Shown here: positions 1 to 8,360 of the stretch, one piece after another | How positions within the stretch are numbered: the stretch's first letter is position 1 | How the letters are laid out: each line of letters opens with the position of its first letter | Assembly (NCBI GenBank): GCA_021732995.1 | Contig: JAKFWA010000004.1 | Span: forward strand, 67,810 to 131,809 | Origin: Planctomycetaceae bacterium | GTDB taxonomy: Bacteria > Planctomycetota > Planctomycetia > Planctomycetales > Planctomycetaceae | Length of the DNA: 64,000 nt | Direction: 5' to 3' | The notes under the pieces: generated by a model | What the model was told of the DNA's origin: nothing | Database searches by the model: none | What the model saw: only the letters and a program-made list of their open reading frames with translations | Program-made: the position numbers and the translations under genes

Positions 1-2441
1 GACGCGATCGTGATCGCAGCACCGGTGGCGTCGCCGATACCGCTCACCGCTCCGGTGAACGTCGTCGTACCAGCCGCTGTGCCAGCCGCGATGGTCAAGT
101 CTTGAGAACCACCCGCCAGCGTGCTGCTCAACAGAATGTTGCCGCCGTTGGAATCCAGGCTCACAGCCCCGCTCGACATTGTCACGGCGCCGGTGAAGGT
201 CAAGCCGTCGAAGCCGCTCCAGTTCAGACCATCGAGTTGGGTCGTACCCGCGAAGCTGCTTGCCGTGTCGCCGTCAGTCAACGTCACGTTGTCATCGAAA
301 CGCGTCGAGCCACCACCAGCGGAAGATGTGATTCCGGAAGCACCGCCAACGGTGCTCATGAAGCGAGCCAAACCAGTGGACGCAATCGAAATCGCCGCAC
401 CCGTGCCATCACCCATGCCGCTCACCGCTCCGGTGAAGGTCGTCGTACCGGCCGCTGTGCCTGCCGCAATCGTCAGGTCTTGAGAACCACCGGCTAGCGT
501 GCTGCTCAGCAGGATATTGCCTCCGTTCGAATCCAGACTCACCGCGCCGCTCGAAATCGTCACCGCGCCGGTGAAGGTCAAGCCGTCGAAGCCGCTCCAG
601 TTCAGACCATCGAGTTGGGTCGTACCCGCGAAGCTGCTACCCGTATTGCCATCGGTCAGTGTCACGTTGTCATCGAAGCGAGTGGAACCGCCGCCAGCGG
701 ACGACACGATTCCGGAAGCACCGCCGACCGTGCTCATGAAGCGAGCCAACCCGGTCGATGCGATCGTGATCGCCGCGCCGGTGCCGTCACCCATGCCACT
801 CACGGCGCCGGTGAACGTCGTCGTACCAGCCGCTGTGCCAGCCGCGATGGTCAAGTCTTGAGAACCACCCGCCAGCGTGCTGCTCAGAAGAATATTGCCG
901 CCGTTCGAATCCAGACTCACAGCCCCGCTCGACATCGTCACGGCGCCGGTAAAGGTCAAGCCGTCGAAGCCGCTCCAGTTCAGACCATCGAGTTGGGTCG
1001 TACCCGCGAAGCTGCTTGCCGTATCGCCGTCGGTCAGCGTCACGTTGTCGTCGAAGCGCGTCGAGCCACCACCAGCAGACGACACGATTCCCGAGGCGCC
1101 ACCGACGGTGCTCATGAACCGAGCCAAGCCCGTGGACGCGATCGTGATCGCAGCACCGGTGGCGTCGCCGATACCGCTCACCGCTCCGGTGAAGGTCGTG
1201 GTTCCGGCACCAGTACCAGCCGCGATCGTCAGGTCTTGAGAACCACCGGCCAGCGTGCTGCTCAACAGAATGTTGCCAGCATTGGAGTTCAGGCTCACAG
1301 CACCGCTGGACATCGTCACGGCACCGGTGAAGGTCAGGCCGTCGAAGCCGCTCCAGTTCAGACCATCGAGTTGGGTCGTACCCGCGAAGCTGCTGGCCGT
1401 GTCGCCGTCAGTCAATGTCACGTTGTCATCGAAACGCGTCGAGCCACCACCAGCGGAAGATGTGATTCCGGAAGCACCGCCAACGGTGCTCATGAAGCGA
1501 GCCAAACCAGTAGACGCAATCGAAATCGCCGCACCCGTGCCATCACCCATGCCGCTCACCGCTCCGGTGAAGGTCGTCGTACCGGCGGCTGTGCCTGCCG
1601 CAATCGTCAGGTCTTGAGAACCACCGGCTAGCGTGCTGCTCAGCAGGATATTGCCGCCGTTCGAATCCAGACTCACCGCGCCGCTCGAAATCGTCACCGC
1701 GCCGGTGAAGGTCAGCCCGTCAAAGCCGCTCCAGCTCAGGCCATCCAGTGTCGTCGTACCCGCGAAACTGCTACCTGTGTCACCATTAGTCAGCGTCACG
1801 TTGCCATCGAACTGAGTCGAACCGCCGCCAGCGGACGACACGATTCCCGAGGCGCCACCGACGGTGCTCATGAACCGAGCCAAGCCCGTGGACGCGATCG
1901 TGATCGCAGCACCGGTGGCGTCGCCGATACCGCTCACCGCTCCGGTGAACGTCGTCGTACCAGCCGCTGTGCCAGCCGCGATGGTCAAGTCTTGAGAACC
2001 ACCCGCCAGCGTGCTGCTCAACAGAATGTTGCCGCCGTTGGAATCCAGGCTCACAGCCCCGCTCGACATTGTCACGGCGCCGGTGAAGGTCAAGCCGTCG
2101 AAGCCGCTCCAGTTCAGACCATCGAGTTGGGTCGTACCCGCGAAGCTGCTTGCCGTGTCGCCGTCAGTCAACGTCACGTTGTCATCGAAACGCGTCGAGC
2201 CACCACCAGCGGAAGATGTGATTCCGGAAGCACCGCCAACGGTGCTCATGAAGCGAGCCAAACCAGTGGACGCAATCGAAATCGCCGCACCCGTGCCATC
2301 ACCCATGCCGCTCACCGCTCCGGTGAAGGTCGTCGTACCGGCCGCTGTGCCTGCCGCAATCGTCAGGTCTTGAGAACCACCGGCTAGCGTGCTGCTCAGC
2401 AGGATATTGCCTCCGTTCGAATCCAGACTCACCGCGCCGCT
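1..2441 (-). repeat. 1890-bp higher-order repeat (five 378-bp units) with an exact 551-bp duplication
   Basis: Reading base by base, 1-551 is identical to 1891-2441, an offset of exactly five repeat units. Identity breaks at position 552, where the equivalent base is c in one copy and g in the other. Shorter near-identities occur at offsets of two units (around 1081 and 1837) and three units (the 121 and 1255 blocks). This suggests recent unequal exchange or gene conversion inside the array, or an assembly artefact. Confidence 0.85.
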
Positions 2442-3930
2442 GGACATCGTCACGGCCCCTGTGAAGGTCAGCCCGTCGAAGCCGCTCCAGTTCAGGCCAT
2501 CGAGCGTCGTCGTTCCCGCGAAGCTGCTGGCAGTATCACCGTTCGTCAGCGTCACATTGTCATCGAACTGAGTCGAACCACCGCCAGCGGAGGACACAAT
2601 CCCGGACGCCCCACCGACCGTGCTCATGAAGCGAGCCAACCCGGTGGAGGCAATCGTGATCGCCGCGCCCGTGGCGTCACCCACGCCGCTCACCGCTCCG
2701 GTGAAGGTCGTCGTACCGGCTGCTGTGCCTGCCGCAATCGTCAGATCTTGAGAACCACCGGCTAGCGTGCTGCTCAGCAGGATGTTGCCGCCATTCGAGT
2801 TCAGACTCACCGCACCGCTGGAGAGCGTCACGGCACCCGTGAAGGTCAGCCCGTCAAAGCCGCTCCAGGTGAGACCATCGAGTTGGGTCGTACCCGCGAA
2901 GCTGCTGCCGGTGTCACCATTGGTCAGCGTCACGTTGTCGTCGAAGCGCGTCGAACCACCACCGGCCGAAGAGGCGATTCCCGAATTGGCTCCCACCGTG
3001 CTCATGAAGCGAGCCAAGCCCGTGGAATCGATCGTGATGGCCGCGCCGGTTGCGTCACCGACATTACTGACGGCACCAGTGAATGTCGTCGTGCCCGCAG
3101 CCGTGTCAGCGTGGATGGTCAGATCCCGGTTACCGGTCAAAGTGCTGCCGAAGAGGATGTTTCCGCCGTTCGAGTTCAGGTTGACGTTGCTGGTGGAAAG
3201 CGTCACCGCGCCGGTGAAGGTCAGGCCGTCGAAGCCACTCCAGTTCAGACCATCGAGCTGGGTCGTTCCCGCGAAGCTGCTGGCCGTGTCTCCGTTGGTC
3301 AGCGTCACGTTGTTGTTGAATCGTGTCGAACCAGCACCGTTTGTTGACACGATCCCCGAATTGGCTTCCACAGTACCAGTGAACTGAGCCAGGCCCGTCG
3401 AATTGATGGTGATGGCAGCACCGGTTCCGTCACCAAGAGCGTTGACGCCTCCAGTATTTCCCGAGACCGTGAATGTGCCTGCGCCCGTGCCGGCCGCGAT
3501 GGTCAGGTCTTGAGCGCCGTTGAGGGCACCGGAAAACAGGATGTTCGAACCGTTGGAGTTCAGGCTCACCGGCCCATCGAACAAATTCACTTGCTCTGTG
3601 ACCGTCAAACCGTCAAAGCCGCTCCAGTTCAGACCTCGGAATTGGACGCTACCGGCGAAACTGCTGCCAGTGTTACCGTTCGCTAGCGTCACATCGTCAA
3701 AGAACACGGTGCTAAAGCCACCGCTCGTCCCCACGATGCCCGAATTCGCGCCAACGGTACTGAGGAACCGAACCTGCCCGGTCGAGTTGATCGTGATCGC
3801 GGCACCGGTGCCGTCGCCCACGTTACTGACCGCACCACCAAACTCCGTCTGGCCATTAGCCGTGCCCGCCGCAATCGTGAGGTCAAAACCACCGCCCGCC
3901 AGAGTGCTGCCGAGAGTCGTATTCTGGCCA
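1..3930 (-). repeat. Tandem array of 378-bp (126-aa) coding repeats
   Basis: The same block recurs every 378 bp, with matching landmarks at 121, 499, 877, 1255, 1633, 2011, 2389 and 2767. More diverged copies follow towards 3145 and 3520. Since 378 is divisible by three the frame of the minus-strand protein is preserved. Copies near the left edge are almost identical, while those nearest the beta-helix are degenerate, so homogenisation or expansion has acted mainly on the distal part. The array continues beyond the window. Confidence 0.95.
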
Positions 3931-6900
3931 TTGGAATTGAAGCTCACCGCACTCGTCAGCGTGACAGCGCCAGTTAAAGTGATCGCGCCAGTGCCACTCG
4001 AAACATCACCGCCGAGTTCACTGGTTCCCGTCACAATCAGATTATTACCCGCTGATAGCGAACCTTCGGCGTCCACGTTTCCGCCAACCAGGAAGTTGAG
4101 CGTGGTGCTGACGTTCTTGTTCGCATCCAGATTTCCGGTGATGTTGATCAAATTCGCCGACAGTGCTCCAGCATTGACGGTCAGATCGACGATGTCCGTG
4201 CCGATCGTGCCCCCGACCGTGGTGCCGCCAGTACCAGCCAGCGTCACATTGAACGCGCCGGTAATGTTGTTCGTCACGCCAACGGTTCCCGCAGCGGTAA
4301 TCACCGAGTTCGCTGACAGAGCGACTGAACCGCCGATTGACACATTCCCGGTCGTCGCAGTCACATCGCCGCTCAAGTTCGCGTTGTTGCCCGTCGAAAC
4401 ACCCGTCTGGCCGACCAGGTTCGCGCCGGCCGTCGTGGTCGCCGACGTTCCGACGCTGAGGCTTCCCACGTCGGTGCTGACGTTCTTGCTCGCATTCAGT
4501 TGGTTGTCGATGTCGATCGTACCCGCCACCAGCGCGCCCGCATTCACGGTCAGATTGTTGATATCTCCACCAATCGTGCCCGACACGTCGCTGCCACCCG
4601 TGGCCGCCAGGGTCAGATTGAAATTGCCGTCCACATTCCCGGTGACGCCCAGCGTCCCACCTGCCGTGAACGTAGCGTCGTTGCCAATCGCGATGTTTCC
4701 GACATAAGTCTGATTGCCACTCGTTGTCACGGTTGCGACGTTAACATTGATGGTCTCAGCGGTGACTGCCAGTGAGGCCAGGCTGGGCGTGGTAGTCGTA
4801 AAGGAAACCGAATCCGTCCCGCCGCCCAGATCGATCGACAAAGCCCCAGTCGTAGCGTGACCGAACGTGTTCCCCAGGTCAGCGATCGTCAGCGATTGAG
4901 CCCCGGCACCGGCATCTCCCACGACGAAGATTCCGTTCGTCGGATTCAATGTGGTTGCCAGATTCGTGATCTTGGCGGTGTAAGCATTCGCGTCGAAGTT
5001 GATCGTCAGCTTGTCTGTCGGGTTGTCGAACGTCGTCGTAGCGAACGAATTCCCCGTGATCTGGGTGGTGTCCGCATCGACTGTTGTAAACTCGATATTG
5101 GCATCGCCCGCCGCGAAGTTAATCGTCAAATCGGTCGTGCCAGTGATGTTGATCGTGTTCTTGTCAACGCCGTCAAAATTGATCGTGAGACCGCCAACCG
5201 TAATGCTGCCTTTGTTAATGTCTGTGCCGTCGTAGCTCAGAGTTGCAACACTCCCGCCAGTTGCACCCTTGAAAACAATCTTGTCGCCGGTCTCTGCGCC
5301 ATCGCCAGCATTGAATGTGATATTCGTGAGTTGGGCCAGTTCGGGGGACGTACTCAAGTCAATGGTTAGCACATCGTTGAACCCGCTTTCACCGGTGAAG
5401 GTCAAGGTAGTCACCGCATCGATTGGCCGCGCATCGACGACGACTCCACCAATCAATGTTTGCAAGGTGTCGTCAACAACACGGATCTCAACCGTATCAT
5501 TCTGGCCATTGTTGGTAACGGGGATCACTGGAGCAGCCTCGTCAACAACGATTGACACGTCGTTGTTATCGCCACCGCTGTAGCTGATGCGTGCAGTCTT
5601 GCCCGTGTTTCCAAAGTTGGTGGAGACGACCGCTCCGTCCGCCAGGCCAGCGAATGTGCCGCTCACTAGGTCGAGCGTCCCGTCGTTGTCGATCAGGATG
5701 ATTTCATCGCCGTCATTGTAAGCAAACGGTGCGACATTGAGCGTGAGTTTCGAATTACCCAGCGAGACCTTGCCATTCACATCGAGCTTATCGGACGTGG
5801 TGAGATTAGTGATGTCCACAACGAGTTCACCGGCCGCTGCAAGCGACAGTTCGTCCTCGGTCGCACCGTCGTTCTTAGTACCATTCCCAATGGTGAAGGT
5901 ACCAACTGCACTCCCCTTGGTATTGAGCGTTGCCGCTCCAACATCAACGACTCCATCAACGGAGCCATCAAGATTGGCAATCACACCTGCCGTTAGCGCG
6001 AGCTTACCGATCGAGCCACTCAGCGTTTCGTCGTAGGTTCCGGCCAGAACATTTACAGTGCCGGTAGACGTGCTGGTGTTAATACCTTCTTGAATCCGCG
6101 TTGCTGGACCCGCTTGGAGGCCAAGGTTATGGACAGTCACGGAAGAAACGTCGGCCTTGAAGCCAACCGGCCCCACATCCGCAGGAGCTTCGTCATTGTC
6201 CAAAAGTGGCGTAAAATCTATGCCAGTGTCGACGTCGGTATCCGTAAAGGATGCGAGGATCGCAGCAGGATCACTCGTCCCCCAGTAGTTCGATGACACA
6301 TCAAGAATCGCCCCCACGTAACCTGTCAGGCGCAGAGGCTTGGCAATGTTCACCAATCCATTCTTGCTAATCGTCAGGTTCGTCGCAGTACCTATCACTT
6401 CAATTCCGAAATCGGAACTATTGGAAATGCGGTTGTTCTGGGCAACGAGTCCGTCACTTCCAGATGCAAACTGAATCCCGTAGCGGTCCTGAGTTGCCAC
6501 TCCCGAGAGCGTAATGTCGTTGCCGGAAATCGTGCTGTTTGTCGTGCCGTTGAAGTAGAAACCACGACCGTGCTTATCGACGGTGTTGTTCGAAATCGTG
6601 ATATTCGTATTGGCACCCGAATCGAACCCAACGCCCCATGAATCTTTCACGTGTGTGGTGTTGGTAAATCGATTCTCCGTGATCAGCACATTCTGAACAC
6701 CACCACCCGAAGAGGAAGCGTCTGCACGAATGTCTGGAAGCGTTCCACCCGCGTTATTATCTTTGAATAAATTCTTCTGAATTACGGTTTGATTGAGACT
6801 GCTGTTATTGGCCAGGAAGATGCCGGCGTTATTGTTTTGGATGATGTTATTCTGAATCGTTGAGCCATTGGACCCAGCCGCCAGATAGACACCACCAACT

Positions 6901-7487
6901 CCTGTAGCCCCAGTACCGTGGGCGTTCTGCAAGGTGAATCCATCAATGACTGCACCACTAATCCCGGATTGGATCGCAAATGTGGTCACCGCAAAGCTAA
7001 CCAATGCATTCGCATCCACGATCGATTCAGGCACTGCGTTACGAGTCCGAGCATCAACTCCAGCCTGCGCCCCTTTGATTGTGACCTGTTTGTTAACCGA
7101 AACAGCCGAACTGAGCGCGTATGTACCCTCAGCCACATTGATCGTGTCGCCCGATGCAGCGGCAGCCCCTATGGCGCCCTGAATCGTATCAAACGCATTC
7201 GTACCGAACGTCAGGCCGGCCACAGGACCGCCATTGGTGGTGCCGTTCCAAGTCACTGTATCACCGGCGTCGAGCCCGACCGCGCCTTGGTCGTTGGTTA
7301 TGGTGTAGTCCGCAGTGTTATCGACGTAGAACGTCGACAACAGCGCTCGCATCTCAAGGCTTTCGCTGGCGAGGCTGAACTGGCGGGACCGGAGGTCCAT
7401 AGAGCGGCGGGCCTTCTTGGCACGCAGGGATCGTCGTGGGTTCTTGTTGATGTTCCGCAATCCGTCGAGCCAGTTTCGCCACTGCAT
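1..7487 (-). CDS. Giant secreted beta-helix / tandem-repeat surface protein (3' end outside window)
   Basis: The minus-strand frame stays open from an ATG at 7487 to the left edge, giving at least 2,495 residues with no stop. GAAGGA lies about 8 nt before the ATG. The N-terminus is basic, then carries ESLEMRALLS, the LE-x-R-x-LLS motif common at the start of large planctomycete exported proteins; it is not a classical signal peptide. Next comes a region of PbH1-like beta-helix rungs rich in N-N-x-I-x-N, ending in NYWGTSDP about 400 residues in, as in right-handed parallel beta-helix proteins. Ala/Gly/Thr/Asp-rich, filamentous-haemagglutinin-like sequence follows. From about position 3930 down to 1 the protein consists of 126-residue repeats with motifs such as LNWSGFDGLTFTGAVT and GGNILLSSTLAG. 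Likely role is a cell-surface or matrix adhesin; that is inference, since the C-terminus is not visible. Confidence 0.85.
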   Translation of the reverse strand, partial: MQWRNWLDGLRNINKNPRRSLRAKKARRSMDLRSRQFSLASESLEMRALLSTFYVDNTADYTITNDQGAVGLDAGDTVTWNGTTNGGPVAGLTFGTNAFDTIQGAIGAAAASGDTINVAEGTYALSSAVSVNKQVTIKGAQAGVDARTRNAVPESIVDANALVSFAVTTFAIQSGISGAVIDGFTLQNAHGTGATGVGGVYLAAGSNGSTIQNNIIQNNNAGIFLANNSSLNQTVIQKNLFKDNNAGGTLPDIRADASSSGGGVQNVLITENRFTNTTHVKDSWGVGFDSGANTNITISNNTVDKHGRGFYFNGTTNSTISGNDITLSGVATQDRYGIQFASGSDGLVAQNNRISNSSDFGIEVIGTATNLTISKNGLVNIAKPLRLTGYVGAILDVSSNYWGTSDPAAILASFTDTDVDTGIDFTPLLDNDEAPADVGPVGFKADVSSVTVHNLGLQAGPATRIQEGINTSTSTGTVNVLAGTYDETLSGSIGKLALTAGVIANLDGSVDGVVDVGAATLNTKGSAVGTFTIGNGTKNDGATEDELSLAAAGELVVDITNLTTSDKLDVNGKVSLGNSKLTLNVAPFAYNDGDEIILIDNDGTLDLVSGTFAGLADGAVVSTNFGNTGKTARISYSGGDNNDVSIVVDEAAPVIPVTNNGQNDTVEIRVVDDTLQTLIGGVVVDARPIDAVTTLTFTGESGFNDVLTIDLSTSPELAQLTNITFNAGDGAETGDKIVFKGATGGSVATLSYDGTDINKGSITVGGLTINFDGVDKNTINITGTTDLTINFAAGDANIEFTTVDADTTQITGNSFATTTFDNPTDKLTINFDANAYTAKITNLATTLNPTNGIFVVGDAGAGAQSLTIADLGNTFGHATTGALSIDLGGGTDSVSFTTTTPSLASLAVTAETINVNVATVTTSGNQTYVGNIAIGNDATFTAGGTLGVTGNVDGNFNLTLAATGGSDVSGTIGGDINNLTVNAGALVAGTIDIDNQLNASKNVSTDVGSLSVGTSATTTAGANLVGQTGVSTGNNANLSGDVTATTGNVSIGGSVALSANSVITAAGTVGVTNNITGAFNVTLAGTGGTTVGGTIGTDIVDLTVNAGALSANLINITGNLDANKNVSTTLNFLVGGNVDAEGSLSAGNNLIVTGTSELGGDVSSGTGAITLTGAVTLTSAVSFNSNGQNTTLGSTLAGGGFDLTIAAGTANGQTEFGGAVSNVGDGTGAAITINSTGQVRFLSTVGANSGIVGTSGGFSTVFFDDVTLANGNTGSSFAGSVQFRGLNWSGFDGLTVTEQVNLFDGPVSLNSNGSNILFSGALNGAQDLTIAAGTGAGTFTVSGNTGGVNALGDGTGAAITINSTGLAQFTGTVEANSGIVSTNGAGSTRFNNNVTLTNGDTASSFAGTTQLDGLNWSGFDGLTFTGAVTLSTSNVNLNSNGGNILFGSTLTGNRDLTIHADTAAGTTTFTGAVSNVGDATGAAITIDSTGLARFMSTVGANSGIASSAGGGSTRFDDNVTLTNGDTGSSFAGTTQLDGLTWSGFDGLTFTGAVTLSSGAVSLNSNGGNILLSSTLAGGSQDLTIAAGTAAGTTTFTGAVSGVGDATGAAITIASTGLARFMSTVGGASGIVSSAGGGSTQFDDNVTLTNGDTASSFAGTTTLDGLNWSGFDGLTFTGAVTMSSGAVSLDSNGGNILLSSTLAGGSQDLTIAAGTAAGTTTFTGAVSGMGDGTGAAISIASTGLARFMSTVGGASGITSSAGGGSTRFDDNVTLTDGDTASSFAGTTQLDGLNWSGFDGLTFTGAVTMSSGAVSLDSNGGNILLSSTLAGGSQDLTIAAGTAAGTTTFTGAVSGIGDATGAAITIASTGLARFMSTVGGASGIVSSAGGGSTQFDGNVTLTNGDTGSSFAGTTTLDGLSWSGFDGLTFTGAVTISSGAVSLDSNGGNILLSSTLAGGSQDLTIAAGTAAGTTTFTGAVSGMGDGTGAAISIASTGLARFMSTVGGASGITSSAGGGSTRFDDNVTLTDGDTASSFAGTTQLDGLNWSGFDGLTFTGAVTMSSGAVSLNSNAGNILLSSTLAGGSQDLTIAAGTGAGTTTFTGAVSGIGDATGAAITIASTGLARFMSTVGGASGIVSSAGGGSTRFDDNVTLTDGDTASSFAGTTQLDGLNWSGFDGLTFTGAVTMSSGAVSLDSNGGNILLSSTLAGGSQDLTIAAGTAAGTTTFTGAVSGMGDGTGAAITIASTGLARFMSTVGGASGIVSSAGGGSTRFDDNVTLTDGNTGSSFAGTTQLDGLNWSGFDGLTFTGAVTISSGAVSLDSNGGNILLSSTLAGGSQDLTIAAGTAAGTTTFTGAVSGMGDGTGAAISIASTGLARFMSTVGGASGITSSAGGGSTRFDDNVTLTDGDTASSFAGTTQLDGLNWSGFDGLTFTGAVTMSSGAVSLDSNGGNILLSSTLAGGSQDLTIAAGTAAGTTTFTGAVSGIGDATGAAITIA

Positions 7488-8360
7488 AAGATGTCCTTCA
7501 CAAACGATGTCTGGTGAGTGACGGCTAAGAACTCATTGCCCGTGAGTGCTGTAGCGCGCAATCTGTTTCCGAATGTCAGTCCAAGTTGAGCTCACTGGGC
7601 TCACCGAATCGCCAGTCGGGGGTGTGCGCCTCCGGTTGCACACAACTCCGACTCGCGGTTCAGGCTCAGTAAGCCGACAATTTCAACTCCCTGCGGAACT
7701 CAACCCGGTTTTCTTCGTCTGAACTGGACCAAGTTCCGCTCGCCATCACGCTTCCGCAGGCCAACTGTTTCCAAAGGTTGGCGCTTCTCTCCAGTTCACC
7801 TCACCAAATCCCGTTCGAGCTATTCGCGCATGCGAATGGAAGCGCTGTTAACGCCTACTCGTTCATTGGTTGACGCGGTGAACTGAACACTCATGGCTTG
7901 GATAAGCCGGAGAACTCGGGAAATCTGAAACTTCCCGTGCAACCCGACTCAGCAGCCAATCACGTATTTGGCAAAGGGTGTGCCGGAGTGCAGGCGTCCG
8001 CCTCCGCGTGCAGAGCGCTAACGAGCCACGCAGAGCCGCCAGAACCACCTTTCTGAGGCCAGGTGATCAATACTCCCCTTCATCCTGACGGAGAACGAAC
8101 TAAGAAACGGGAAGCATCCACTGAAACGAGAGCCCGTTCAGAATTCCCAATCGCAAACAAGAATCTATGGAGGGCTCCGGCTTGGCCGGAGCACTCCAGG
8201 ACAGGCGCATGATTTTCGGAATGGGGATGGCCAGACGCCCGGTTTGTCGGGCTGAGCGGCGTTGCGACTTGCGGTGAGGGCGTGGCAGCAACATCATGAA
8301 GGCTCATCTCATCTTATGAATTGCTCCGGAACGTCCTGAATATTCACCGCGAGACCTCGC
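7488..8360. other. Long intergenic region between divergent genes
   Basis: This 873-bp stretch separates the giant minus-strand gene from the plus-strand dehydrogenase and has no convincing coding sequence. It must hold both promoters, but I cannot point to a reliable -35/-10 pair. It contains several inverted repeats: GCCAAC at 7760-7765 against GTTGGC at 7777-7782, a long hairpin at 8168-8198, and a short one at 8237-8252. The last in-frame stop ahead of the dehydrogenase is at 8337-8339. Confidence 0.6.
8168..8198. repeat. Extended inverted repeat (REP-like hairpin)
   Basis: TGGAG, a mismatched base, GCTCCGGC, a 3-nt loop, GCCGGAGC, a mismatched base, then CTCCA. This is 13 paired bases with one internal mismatch. 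Neither strand has a T-run after the stem, so it is not a standard terminator. A second 5-bp stem (GCCCG/CGGGC, 8237-8252) lies close by, so the pair may be REP-type elements. Confidence 0.55.

Noticed and set aside
615-1631. A long plus-strand open frame (338 residues) across the repeat region
   Set aside because: It lies antisense to the 378-bp coding repeat of the giant minus-strand gene; the repeat lacks stops in this frame, so the frame repeats too. No ribosome site or family match, Arg/His-rich composition typical of an antisense frame.
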